A stretch of 64,000 nt of DNA from Synaphobranchus kaupii (GCA_029718625.1 CM056376.1:124362794-124426793), one strand, 5' to 3'; positions 10,601 through 25,000 are shown, numbered from the stretch's first letter. Numbers and translations are program-made. The notes: generated from the letters alone by a model not told the origin.

Positions 10601-13600
10601 CCATTTTATAAATTGTGGGAACATGAATAAAAAATCTGTGCATCAATAATTGAGGCCTCTGGGTGCCTGGCGTGATCAAAGTCCATTTTGAAAATGTGTT
10701 TTTAAGCATGCAGGGCCCCGTCACGCGGGTGCGGCGCTTTCCTCATGTTGCCGATCCGTTTGTTCAATTTCAAATAACATTCCTATGCACCAGTAATGAC
10801 CCGTGACCAGCGCTTTTAATCCAAAATTCCTCTGCACTAATGCGACGCCTCTGGGTCGCAACCTAATCTTGGTCAAGGGTAGAGAGCTTAGGGACAAGAT
10901 CTAAAACGACTGGCCTACAGGGCTTCGACTTTGGCTTGCTACCGCCACCTTATAATGTAAATAAGTCATTGCAGGGCGATGTCGTGTACTGTATCGCTTC
11001 AATGTTTGCTTCCGCTTGGACCAGGTCACCATTGTAAAAGACTTTTTTTTTGTCTCAACGGGCTTTACCTGGATAATTAAAGGTTAAATGAATAAAGGAT
11101 GAGAGCCTTGTGAAACGACCATGCTTTATCACCCTTTGTGTGTAAAATGATGACATTAAAGGTGGAGTTTTCCATGAAGAGGATCTGAGGTGAGCCGAGT
11201 GTATCCGGCTGTAGACGGCCTTACTTGTTGTAGAGGACGATGTCTGGCAGCCAGATGTGCCGAGACGGGATTCTTAGCTTTTTAATGCCCTCATACTGCC
11301 GAGGGTCCCACTTCAGGCGATGGTCATTCCACTCCTGAGGCAGACGGAACAAATTAGCACAGACACAAACAAACAAAAGCACACACAATCACACATATGC
11401 ACGCACAGACACGGACACAAACACAAACACACATATGCACGCACAGACACGGACACAAACACAAACACCATCACACATATGCACACACAGACACGGACAC
11501 AAACACAAACACCATCACACATATGCACGCACAGACACGGACACAAACACAAACACGCATATGCACGCACAGACACGGACACAAACACAAACACCATCAC
11601 ACATACGCACACACAGACACGGACACGCAGACACGCGCACACACTGAAATTTCACGTGCAAAAATAGCACCATGCCTGAAACACACGCCCATGTTAGCCA
11701 ATGGAGACACAGGACAAAGCCACACAGCATCCCACAAACATGACACACATATTCAATGACGAGAAAGACGGGGCGAATGCAGGTACACAGATAGGAATGG
11801 AGTTGTCACACTTACATGAGTGAGCCACACATTCGTTGTCATGATCTGCTCCCTCTCATTCTGCAGTGGAGAACACAGGGTAGAGCGCAACCGTCAACAA
11901 AGATCATCGGCTGAACACTCTGTAAAGGGTGCTGGCTGGCTCCCATTTCAGAAAACTGTCAACGGCTACTTTCTTAGCTCTGACAGTTGAACTAATCGAG
12001 CACAGTCTGTATTCCCTTGGAACGTCACCTCATAGCAGCGTCTTAGCGACCACCATACTTATTCCGCAAGACCTGTTTTACTACCCTTGTACATGCTGTC
12101 AGCACATAGCGTCTATTCTGATAAGTATTCTCGCTGAACGAACACATACTGACAGGCAAACAATGAGTTAGGCTGGAGGTTGTGAAGGTCACCTGCAAAG
12201 ATCTAAAACTAAAATGAACATGATGAAGGAAGTGGCATTAGGCCTACTGTAAAAACACTACTGTTGGCTTCCAAAGAGTTCCAGGAACTAGAAAAGACCA
12301 CAGACTGGTACAGGATCAGCTAATGTGTGAATTCAGAAAATATTTCAGGCCCTAAATAGCCAAGATGGTTTAGTCCAAATGGAATTTGACAAGTTCTTGA
12401 TTTGACAGATAAAAGTTAGTACACATTGATGTACAAACAGTGACATACACCAATTTAGGTTTCAGGCACATCTCTTACCAGAAACCTAACTTGGTGTATG
12501 TCAGTGTTTGTTTTATTTGTTTTCCAGGAGTGTTTTCTTAGCCTCCTTTTCCTGGTTTATTCAGTTTCAAACACACTTTTTCAGACCTTGGTGACAATTT
12601 CATCATAAAAACACACTAATAACAATGACATATTGATGGATTGACGGATGTTAACCTGACATGCTCTAATGAGCACAGAGAGCCTAATCTAGGCCCTCGC
12701 CTGGGCCTGTGCAGGCACGGCTGGGCCAGTCCTCCAGAGGAACACGGTGAAGAAAGAGAGAGAGAGACGCCAGCGCGGAGCGTCTGTGGGCCAGGAGGGC
12801 TCCACTGAGGAGGTGGGCGTACTGACCACACTGATGAGCTGTACAAGGGACACCTGGATGGCGATGGTGACCTGCTGGCTCTTGTTGACCGCTGGCCGGA
12901 TCAGCTTGTTGTAGCGCTCCGGGCCTAGGAGCTGGTTCACCAGCCGCTCCTCTACGTCCGCGGCAATGGCAGCTGCAACGTGACACAGGGAGGCGTCGAT
13001 GTCAGACTCAATTCTAGAAACTGTGGGGGGGGGGGGGCATGGGGCCCTTCTGACCGATTTCCACTTCCACTCAGCTATAGAGCAGGAGGTGTAGTTCTAG
13101 TTTATAAGCAATGGAAAATGTGACATCAAGACATCATTGGTTTTTGATACATCAAGTGATGCACTTGGACGCATCATTTAAAAAAAAATAAAAAATAACG
13201 TAAACCTTTTGCATTAGTGATAGTAGCAATGGAACTATTATAAAGAGCTTGAAAAGGCTTAATTGTGACTGATACTCCCAGATCAATACCCCGTTGACCA
13301 GTCACTCCGTAACACTTACTGTATTTCTAATTTATGAGGGGGGCGTTCGATTTGTAATCCATTTTCCTCAGTAAGCAAATGATTCCTACAGCTGGTTCAA
13401 AAAATATTTTTCGCGACATACCAGTTAAAAAGATGACCCAGAAAACAAATCTCGGCAAGAAATATGAATGGAATTTCGCAAACGATGAAGGCAACTGTAA
13501 AACTCCATCACCTTGATGTGCAATGGGCGATAAGCAGAGAGGTGGGATTAAAGTGATCCAGAGGAGAGGCACTGGGGATTTTATCCTTTTGTCACTCAAA

Positions 13601-16600
13601 GCCAAAAAGCATGCGGCGCAGAGACACCGCGTAATTGCAGAGGTGAGAGAAGTCATTAGAGCCCAGAGGTAAAACCCCAAATCCCCAGTAGAATCCCTTT
13701 CAGGACATTTTAGTTATTTCTTCAATTGACTCCTTTCCCTGACTGTGTGTTTTAGGTTCTGGGATGATTTACTCCTAATCATAAACTCCGGCAAGCAGAC
13801 TTTGAAGGGATCCGATTGTTGGAACCCTTCCCAAAGGAAATAATGATGGGAATTAGATGTCTGACAGTTGATCCCTCTGATGAAAAATCTCAGACCTGCA
13901 AATGCGGGCTGTTTCTCGGTCTGACACTTTTAGTTTTGCTTTTTACGATGATCCGAGTAATCCAAGTGTGACTGCAATGCTGAAATACAGCAATGTTTGA
14001 AATAATCATTTCTAATGAATATGTGTTTTTCCCCCCGGAACAGATTCTGGGAGGCAGATTCCTTACTCGGGAACACATTTTTCGTGGCAAAAAAAAAAAT
14101 CTATCTTAAAATAAAGTAAAAGCCATACTAATTAACTGTCTGCAATTAAATTATTTAAATTGTGAAATAAACTCTATTTCTAAGAATTTAAAGAATTTTG
14201 AAACTATATGTACATGATTGAATATAAACGGAAGCAAGTTGTTACACATTGAATCAAATCAACTATTGTGAACACTTTTGCATTAAGTTATTTATTGTCA
14301 CTTAATTTTAATGTATTTAAGTCTCATTTTATCTAGTCAACTGCAGCCATTAAGGGGTGTGGCATAAGAACAAACTCTTCCTGAAGGCAGAGCTTTCCAA
14401 TGCCACGCTGCTATTCAAAGAGCATTATTTCTGGATCAGATGCACTTTCACTGTTCTTTATGGAAACAATGACAACAATATCAGCAGTGACACTTTCAGT
14501 GTAATATGCAAAACATTGTGCAAATAAAATGTAAATATTGTACCTTGAGTATCAGAAAAGGTGGTACTACTGAGTGGATTGCCAAGATACGATACTGGGT
14601 TTGAGACACACAGGAAATATACTGCGCCGCTGTTCTGGCAGCGCCACTGTGCGTAATTGCCATTGCATCACCGAGGGAGGGAGGGTTTCAGCCGGAAGGT
14701 TTGTTCTCATCAAGATCAGCTTGATCAGGTGGTTGGAGTCTGCCCATGCCAGCCGTGCATGGTAAAGTACAATGACTGTAGGATGGAAAACAGAGGCAAC
14801 TGACAGGACGCACTTCAGAGGAGAGTACTTCCTTGTATGCACTCTCCTAAACTGGCACTGCAGCAATGAGATGGGCCAACGAGTATGACTGGGCATTTGT
14901 ATTCAAAGAAGGAAACAGTAAAAACAATTGGGATGAAGTCTGGCCTGCAAACAAAATAAATAAATAAATGCAAGGTCAAATAATAAACTGAACTGCAATT
15001 TTGCAAGTGCATGGTATGTGGGACAAGCAACAAGAGGTATTGGCTTTCAACTCTCAAGAGGTTTTTATACACAAGTGATTGAAGTGTAGTAGTGTCATTG
15101 TCCTTTAGACATCCACAGCCAGCTCAACCCTGCTTTATGAGGACTTACACACCTGTGACTCATAACATGAGTAATGTGGTCCAAGCAGGCACTGAATCTG
15201 AATACACAAAGACATTCCATATAAATGGTAAAAAGGGTTCATTGGCAATAGATACACATGTGCATCACCTTCAAAACAGCATAAAAATATAAATTCAAAA
15301 AATAAATCAATAAAATAACTGCTGACAGGTGAAGAACCCCTGGTTTTCTTCTTTCTGAAAAAAGCTTTCAAATTAGCATAACAGAGTGATCCCCTAATTA
15401 ATCAATGTTCACATAATTAACGGGCAGGTGTTAATTTATCATGTTGCAATCATTTAAATTGAGGCTGGGTTGGCAGTATTTAGAGCACGGCAAGCCACAT
15501 CTGTACTGTTCTAATGAAAAATGTCTGGCCTTGTGTATACAACAGCAAAACCATTCAAACAGAATATTGGTCAATGTGTTCATATGTGTTAAAAATGGGA
15601 ATGTATGATATGCAATCATTACTTCATGATTTTACCATAGGTAACACAGACACTAAGATTGCTTCTTGGTGAATCGTAAGTCTCCCGTTCTATTCACTGT
15701 AACGCTTGAGAGCAGATCAATTATAATGGACCCCCTTTGCATAGCAAATAACAGACTTTGTCAGCTAAGTGCATGTGTGTCACTACTGGGTGGTTACTTG
15801 GCATTAATTCAATTTGTTTAGGAACATCAATATGGCAGGTGTTTCCTGAATGTGATATCATGCATTACCGAGTTCCTGGTGACAGTAAGCAGGGCGGCTC
15901 AGATAATGGAACAATTAGTCAAAGTCGGGCGTGGTGCGCGGGAATGGGATCAGCGACGGGGAGAGGCGTGGCTGCGATCACGCGCTCGCTGACCGGGCGA
16001 CGTCGGGGGGAATGTTCCAGCGCGAGATCGCTCTCGCGGGGCACGTCTGGGAGATGACCGACAGGAGAGGGGAGGCAACTCTGTCAGCGTCGCGTTATGA
16101 ATATTTCATCCGTTTACATTTACAGCCATGAATATTCACCGAGAGCAAGGAGCGGAAAAACACAATGTGCACAGAGGCTGACAAAGAGAGGTAACACAAA
16201 AAGAGGGCAACCTTTAGCATGCACGTATTCAATATTTAAAATGTGATCGCATATAACACGCTCAGCACTCAACAGCAAAGAAGGCCTTATGCTGGGACTC
16301 AGGTGAACGCCGCATATCTGGACCCTAAGTTTCTTCAGGCATTACCAACTATAAATTGTCTAAATATTACTGTATGCCAGATCTAGCTTTTTCTCTTCTT
16401 TGAATGGCGCTCGTTGAATTTTAGCATTGACACAGAGTCAGGCTGTATAAATCCACTTGTCAGACATTTTCTCAACGAAAACTGTGGATGTTTAGTATAT
16501 ATGATGACAGGAGAAGAGTTGACTAATGTGGGCACTTAAACAGGCAGGAGAAAAAGAAACACGCTTAAAGTGAAAATAACAAAATAAACAATTTGCCATT

Positions 16601-19600
16601 CTGATTGGATTATATTCCATAACAATGAACGATGTGAGGATCTCAATGTCCATCGCAGGGGATTCTGAATGTCCTGAACCTCTATTGTGTCATCCCTCAA
16701 TGCAACACAAACAAGGATTTATAAGAGCTGAATCAGAGATAAAGGGGAAATACAGGATTAGCCGGGATAAACCAGATTGAGAACGGTGAACAAAACATAA
16801 AACTGTTTGCTTCAAGACAGGATAGCCGTTTCCGATTTTTATTTCAGTGATCTTGGCTTTGTGTCTTGGTTTTGCTTTGTTTGGCCTCTGGTGTATGTAT
16901 TTATATCTCCGATGCAGCATAAGACAAGAGGAGACTCAGAAATGAATGCAGACAGGGGGAAGATGCAGGTACCACTCTTGGTTGTTGCATCCCTAAAGAA
17001 TTATCTTTTTTATTTTTGCAATAACAGCCATCCTCATCTGCAGCGTTGTGGTGTCTTTACGTTAGTTTACATCCTGTTTCCTGACAGCATCATCTCCTGT
17101 CTCACATGTATACAGGAGGTTGGATGCTGGTGTCCAAGAGCACACGTGTAGCCTACTACTTTGTGCTAATGTGCAAACTAACTTGCATGTGATAGCTCAA
17201 GTCGTCCTGTATGTAAACACAACTGGGTTCAAAACTCAAAAATGAAATAAAGTATCAGCATCACTTTTTAGTGCACAGCTAATGAATGTGAGATGTTTGC
17301 TGTAAAGTCATGGGGCTGGTTATACAAAAGCGATAAGCAACGGTTTTCACTCTTTTTGTTACTTGCAGTTTGCAGCAAGATCTGCTACCAATCCGAGGGG
17401 GGGGTTACTGGAAAGCTGTTTTCCTCTTAAAGTAGCCGACACTATTTGTGTTCCCTGTACAGAGCAGAGGAGCAGTTGTTGCCATTGAAACAAAGCAGAA
17501 CAGGTGAGTGAAGGCAAGTTCATAGTGGGTTGTAGTGTGAACGTTCCAATGCTGCTGTAACAATCACACTAGTAGTACTTGAGCTTGATAACAACATAAA
17601 CTACTTAACGAAATTTCAAATTAACATTTAACTGAAATGACTGTAAACCCCTTAATTTGGTAGAATAGCCTATGCGAACCATATTAACGTTAGTTGCTGA
17701 AACTCCTGGCTCCTATCGCCTCTCCAGTTCCTATAGTTTAACGGCTACTGGTTCAATTTTTAGGTTTATATGAGATAGCCTAACTATAGTTGTTAAACAA
17801 AAATGCCTAAACGGAATTTGTGAAGCTTGCCTGTTACTATTATAGCAGCTAAAACATTTTTTAAACGGAACCCACATGCTGCATGTGCAACGCGGAGTAG
17901 CTAGCCTCTCTGGTTTTATGTCCGCAGTTGGCTAACGTACTGCGATAGCCTGGATAATACAGACAGATAATAGGTTACAGTTAGATAGCTACATAGGTAA
18001 CTTATTTGACTCATAACGTTAATATTTTGATAAAAAAAAGTAGTCAATGTTTTTGACTACAAAAGTGCAAAGTTTTTTTTCTAATGATAGGGAGAAGTTT
18101 ACGGGAGAGTATAATTCTGAGGGAATCCCTCCCTGCTCATGAAGGGTGATCACAAGTTAAAATTGAATCAATGCGGACATGAACATTTAGATGTATGCTA
18201 TAGAATCTGGTTTTTAATTGCAATAAAAAACAAATTGCTGGTTAAATTTAATCTACAGGCCATGCCTAATTTTATTCAGCTGCCATTGAGGCAATTTGCT
18301 AAGCTCTCAAACTAGAAAAGGTGACGCATCGTCTTTGACATCACGATGTGTCAACCATTGCCAATGCCGATAAATTTTAGTTGACAGACAATGGTATCGT
18401 ACATCAGCCTATATTGCTATATATCCAAGCAATTTAAAGAAATATTATTTGCAACAAATAAATTATTTCTTGATTTTAGGCTATTGCTGCTCTCAAAAAT
18501 CATGGGAAGCAACCATTTTGTGGCTGCTTTTTTGAAAAATTTATTCCAGGGGTGCATGCCCCCAGACCCCCCTAGTAGAGACTTAGCCCCCCTAAACATA
18601 TATCTCTGGTGACACCCCTGCTATATGCCGTGCATTGCAATAGAAACTGCATTAATCATTCTTATAAAGAGACAGTTTACTGTCACAAGTGCATTACTTG
18701 CTTCTGTACCACAGCAGGTTGCCAGCATTTGAACTGCCACATCCACTATCCATTCTGCCACATTCCTTCTGTCAACTCTGAAAAACACCAGGCTGAATAT
18801 ATGACCACTGGCTGAATAACCCTGACTAAAGTCTTGCAGTGGAAAGCTATAAGCTTTAAACATTCAGTAGACGTTTAAGCAACCATTGTGCTTTATAAAG
18901 GCTACACATACAATGATAGTACACATTAAGGAACATGGTTTCCCTTTTTATTAGCACATGACTGCACTCAGCCATTATGACGTTTTATATAACATTATTT
19001 GTTTGGTTAGCACACATTCTTGGGTACTTGAGCTTCTCTTCTGGTCAAAGCCTGCCTCCCTTCTCTCTCCCCTCCGCTGGTTCAGTTTGTCAATTCATCT
19101 CTGAATGATAGCATTATACTTCACAACCTCAAGGTAGCATCAGTCACACCTATTCTTAAAAAAACACTGGTTCTGACCAAGGACATTTCCAACCCATTTC
19201 AAATCTTCTCTACCTAGCTAAAGCGCTTGAGCGTGTGGTTGCCTCTCAACTTCAAGACTATCTCACCTCCAATCTTTTGTTTAACACAACCTTTTACAAC
19301 TCAGCACTAACAAGAACAAAATCATGCTTGTCATCTCCAAATGGAGGCAGAAAAAGGTAGTTTTTGTGATATTCTACTTCTCCAAATCTGTCCTAGCTAA
19401 AACTCCTTATTTCAACATCTCCATCGACAATTTCCTTCTTCCCGTCTCTGCTCAAGTCAAGACCCTTGGTGTCATTCTAGACTTGACACTTTCCAATGAA
19501 CCTCAAAGTAGAATATCACAAAAACTACCTTTTTCTGCCTCCATAAGATCTCCACACTCAGACCCTCTCTCACTTACTTCAACACATGCACTCTAATCCA

Positions 19601-21969
19601 TGCACTTATAGCATCATTACATTTACATTTTACATTACAGGCATTTAGCAGACGCTCTTATCCAGCACTTATGTTTTTACATATTATCCATTTATACAGC
19701 TGGATATATACTGAAGCAATTCAGGTTAAGTACCTTGCTCAAGGGTACAACGGCAGTGTCCTACCTGGGAATCGAACCTGCAACCTTTCGGTTACAAGGC
19801 CAGTTCCTTAACCATTATACTACACTGCCGCCACAGCATCCTAACTGGATACCCCAAACTGAGGTACCCCTCAACAAACTACAACTAATTGAAAACTCTG
19901 CTGCTAGATCACTGACCGATACAAAACCACATCACCACAGTTCTCTACAAGCTCCACTGGCATCAGGACCCACTTATTCAGACAAGCATACATGTAATAC
20001 ACATAACCATTCACTTATTATTATTATTATTGTTACTGGTGTCTATTACTTTTTCACAGGTACACATACCATCACCCAGACACACACTTATGTTCACGCT
20101 CTGTCCATTCACTTATCAAGAACACATATCATAATCAAGGACTAAGGTAAAGTTTGCATAAGTCATTCAGCTCAGGAAAAAAGATAATCTCAAAAGCCAT
20201 TTCTTTCATACAAACATATGAAATCATCCAACAATGGGATGCATACGATTCGTGCACAAAAACACTGTAACACACAGAAACATTTCTGTGTTTTCAATTT
20301 TCTGAAAAATAAATATAAAATAAAACCGCTCTTAGCACCAGAAATATCCTCTGTAAATTATTTAAATGAATCCTATCTGCAGAGGGGATGCTTTGAAGTC
20401 AGTGTCCTGCATTAACTGCGTGCTATTCGGTCTACTCAGTCTGAGCTTAAGAACATGTATATCCTTACATTGTTACAGGGCAACTTACCAAATCTAAATC
20501 TAAAAATTAATACATAGTCCCTTACCTTGCAGTTTAGTATAAATCCAATTTTTTTTTTTTTTTTTTTTTTAACTTGAGAATTCTACTTTCACAATTTCAT
20601 CACTCTCTAACGTCAGAATATGACATATAGTCTGTCTCATTACTGTGCACAGTGTGCAGCAATTAAATTTGAATATAAAACCACTTAATCATGGGGGTAA
20701 CCATCATTTTTTGTGCTGAGTACCATCAATTATTTCATGATTCATAAACTTTAGACCACCATGAAAACCGCATCCTGATCACATATACTGTAATTGCATG
20801 TAATTAAGGTGATTCATAAAATGAAAACATGCCATAAAAATACAACTGGTTTCCTGTGGTATAATGCAGGTAAGGAATTATTGCCATTCCATGAATCAGT
20901 GTGAAAATGTGTATATCCCTCTCATTTATTTGCAATGTATGAAAAATATGACTTGAAATCTATCTTGGGTCTGAGGTTTATAATACAATATGTATGTAGT
21001 CTCAATGTTATCTGCTCTGTGTGCTTCTCTGAATGTGTTTCTGAAGATCCATGTGAACCTAACTGGGTCAAGTCTCTTTGGAGGCCACTGAGCACAATTT
21101 CCCACAACAGGAGACGATCGGGACATTCAAGACAGAACCTAAGCTGTGTTTTTCAGTCCAATCATCATCGGGGTGTGCTGTGCAGTAGACTCTAGCTGTC
21201 CACTCACCAACTGAGATCTGCAAAATGTACATATTATAAGGGTCAACCATGTTGACTTGATTTCTGAGGAGCTCCCAAGTCAGTAAAGGTATTCAACACA
21301 AGTATTGTCTGTGCTCTAAAGTTTTGAGCCTCAATTATGTCATTGGCCACCAATGACCAGGAGCCCTGCTAGCAGGACTGTGGGCTGCATTTGAAGGGGT
21401 TGTCAGGTTTCTAACAAAGGAATTCCTCCCAAGGAAACAGTAAGCTCCCGTAGGCTAAACATGTCATCATCATGCCTCTACTCAAATTGGCATTGGCCCT
21501 CTCCCCTGGTACTGTTAGGCTTATTACATGTAAAGTAGTCACTGACACACAGGCGCGTACATCAGAAGAGAGCATGAGTGTGGGACAGAGGGAACTCAAA
21601 AGGCACAATTGGGGAGGTCCTGCGACTTCCAGCCCCCCACCCCCCAACAGTGCAACTGGACATGCGCAAGATTTACAACATGCATGATGGCTGCAGAGTC
21701 CCTACAACAAATTGCCCAGCCCTCAGTGTAAAAGCTCATCGAGGATCTAAAGATAAATCCTGTCATCACTGCCAGTGTAAACCAGAGTTCTCAGTTAACC
21801 TACCTGGATAAATAACAGTAAAACAACATAAAAATAAAGAAATCTAACACCGCTCTGTATTCGCCATAACAGGCAGCATATTGGCGTACAGCATCAGGCA
21901 CCCTTGAAATATGCTTCCACCAAACGATAGCTACCATTGGCGCCAGCTAACTGGACGATTAGATAGATA

Positions 21970-22026
<57 letters not shown>

Positions 22027-25000
22027 GATAGAGAGAGAGAGAGAGCGATGAGGGAATATTTTGAACACTTAAGGAAATAGTGATGGAAGGCTGCCATCAA
22101 TTTCAGCTTTCCATTTCAGCTTCAGGATATTTCAAGCATCGTTTTGTTTATAAACTCCCACGGTGTCAGTGGAGTCTGTACAAAAAAAGCTTTCAGTGCA
22201 CTGGTCAGCATAATGGCACAGCTTTGGGCATGTTCAACAAAATGGCTTGTCCAAAAAATGCAAATCTGTCGATAATTATTTCAGACTAGCTACTCCAAAG
22301 AACGTAATTTAGAACATACTTTTTTTTTTTTTAATAGTCATGACTTGGCTGAATTACTATTCTGTGGAGTAACAGTATTGCAAAAATAAATATGATGACT
22401 AAGCATATATGATGAATAAAATATGTACCAGTGTTGTTATTCTTAATGGTATACTTTTTAATGTATTTTTATAATTTATTGTTTAATGGGTGATATGTTC
22501 CAACCATAAAATGTATGCTAGTCAATGCTGAGGTACTCTGTAAATCACGTTAGCCTAATTTATGACGTACTGAAAATATGCTTCACAATCATCCAGGGCC
22601 CTGTTTCCCAAAAGCATCTTCAAGCTAATATCATCTTAGAGTGCTTTGTGTTTGTGCTTTATTCATTTTATGAGTAAAATTATTAAAATTTACTGACATT
22701 ACATAAAAATGATAATACAATTGAGGGAGAAACAAATGATGAAAGACAAACAAACACTGAAAGTAATATAAAAACAAAATAGCCTAAGATGATCTTTATC
22801 TAAGATCCCTTTTGGAAACAGGGCCCAGTTTAACATGGTTGTCATATTCTGTCACACCACTTTATCTATACTTCACTTCAGTCTCTCTTGGTCGCAAATT
22901 TTGGCCAATAATAACAACACTCTCAATAAACTCAAGTGTATGCAACACAGCAGGAGTCATGAACTAAAATACAGGTCTAAACCATCTCAAGACAGGAGTC
23001 ATCCTAGTTTAAACTTAAATAAGATGCAACAAGAAGGCATGACCTTCAATCATACATTCCACTCTTGTCTGAACTCAGCCTGTGCTGGTGTAACTGCTCA
23101 GTCTGCATCCCCTGTTTCCAGTTCCAGAGGCATGTGATATTATATCGACCCCTTATTGGATGTTGGAAGTTAGTACAGCACTGCAAGCAACATAAATCCA
23201 ATGTTTAGGCGATATTAATTCAATCATATTTAACATGGCTTTATCAGCCAACAAGCTACCTACAGTTGAAGTCGGACGTTTACGTACACTTAGGTTGAAG
23301 TCATTAAAGCTCATTTTTAACCACTCCACAGATTTCATGTTAGCAAACTATAGTGTTGGAAAGTCAGTTAGGACATGTACTTTGTGCATGACACAAGTAA
23401 TTTTTCCAACAATTGTTTACAGACAGATTATTTCACTTTTAATTCACTATATCACAATTCCAGTGGGACAGAAGTTTACATACACTAAGTTGACTGTGCC
23501 TTTAAATTTTTTATATTTGGTTGCATATCCTTTGGCTTTGCATGCCATGACTTCCTGATGTCTGTGACCCAACAACATCAAAAGACTCTTGCTATCATAT
23601 TTTCTGGTACTCTTACAAGCGATACTATAAAATATCTGCATTTGAATGGATCTCTATGGGAATTGGGGGGTGGGACTAGATTTAGCTGTACATTACACTG
23701 GAACAGTATGGAAACACGTTTGACTAAATGGCTCTAAGTCATCAAGGGTCTGACATATCAAACACGCCTTAAATAATCACTCTGCTGCCAGACATACAGT
23801 AGATATGGATGGATAATTGAAGGGTTTCTTCTCCTGACTTATTTTTCCATAGAGTTCAATAGGAAAATTTGTCAGAAGAAACAACCCTTAAAGTGACCCA
23901 TCCGTATCTACTGCATATTTGGCAGCAGAGTGATGATTTGAGGCTTGTTTGATACCTCAGACCCTTGATGACCTAAGGCCATTTTACCAATCACGTATTC
24001 CATACTGTTCCAGCATAATTTACAGCTAAATCTAGTCCCACCTCTGAATTCCCATAGAGATTAATTCAAATGCAGAGTCGTTCTAGTATCGCTTGTAAGA
24101 GTACCTGGAAATAAGATATCAAGAATCTTTTGATGTTGTTGGGTCACAGACATCAGGAAGTCATGGCATGCGAAAGACCAAATATTAAAAATATAAAGGC
24201 ACAGTCAACTTAGTGTATGTAAACTTCTGACCCACTGGAATTGAGATATAGTGAATTAAAAGTGAAATAATCTCTGTAAACAATTGTTGAAAAAATGACT
24301 TGTGTCATGCACAAAGTAGATGTCCTAACTGACTTGTCAACACTATAGTTTGCGAACATGAAATCTGTGGAGTGGTTAAAAATTAGTCTTAATGACTTCA
24401 ACCTAAGTGTATGTAAACTTCCGACTTCAACTGTATATTTGGGTACCTAACTAGCTAATCTGCATCACAACTGTGAGATACATAGCTAGCTTGCTAGTTA
24501 GCTCTACCATATTTCCTTCAATCACTTCACTAAGTGTGTCCACCTGGCTAGGTAGCATTAGCTATCTAGTGGAATTCAGAACTGTTAGCTAGGTAGGTGG
24601 CCTTGTTAGCTACCTTTATAGCTAACAGGCTACTAAATGAAATAGTGTAACAGTAACAATACAAAACTACGTCTCAAAGTGCAGAATTGTGTGATATTAT
24701 TGGATGTAGTGTCAATAAGGGGTCAAAACATCGCAATGCCTCCAGAACCGGAAACAGGGGGGTGCAGAAATTAGCAGGGGATGCAGGCTGAGCAGTTACA
24801 TCGGAACAAGGACCGATTCACAGCTCCTGATTCAAAATTGCCCTTCCAATTTAAATTGGTTGTGCTACGTGACCGATGGTGGGAATAGGACAAAATTATG
24901 TTATGAGATTATTTGAAAATGCTACAGTAATATTACACCTGGTCAGTGGTAGTTCAGGACATTTTCTGTCACAAAGAAGTGTCAAATGTTTGAGACATTT

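Larger units (their letters stand above)
12973..19039 (-). other. Receptor intron 1, exon 2-proximal part
   Basis: Part of a 13.4-kb intron. A 13-G run lies at 13025-13037 and a CpG-rich block at 15890-16130. Apart from a small repeat near 18.55 kb, no repeat family or additional exon was recognised. Stretches around 13.3-13.9 kb look unlike repeats and might be conserved non-coding sequence. Confidence 0.5.
19040..20000 (+). pseudogene. L2/Rex1-like LINE reverse transcriptase fragments, interrupted by a SINE
   Basis: Plus-strand fragments give reverse-transcriptase-like words in the expected order, though frames shift and pieces are missing: [26 protein letters not shown] and LLFNTTF; then [19 protein letters not shown] with [11 protein letters not shown]; then, beyond the [20 protein letters not shown]. 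These match thumb and C-terminal motifs of the L2/CR1/Rex1 non-LTR clades (for example LGV-type and LQ-NSAAR-L). The copy is broken by deletions and frameshifts. The SINE at 19620-19832 has landed inside it, so the LINE is the older insertion. The SINE's tail is of the L2 type, so an element of this clade probably moved it. Confidence 0.75.

Noticed and set aside
11313..11760. Long His/Thr- and Cys/Val-rich open frames on both strands
   Set aside because: These arise from a CACA-rich minisatellite in receptor intron 3.
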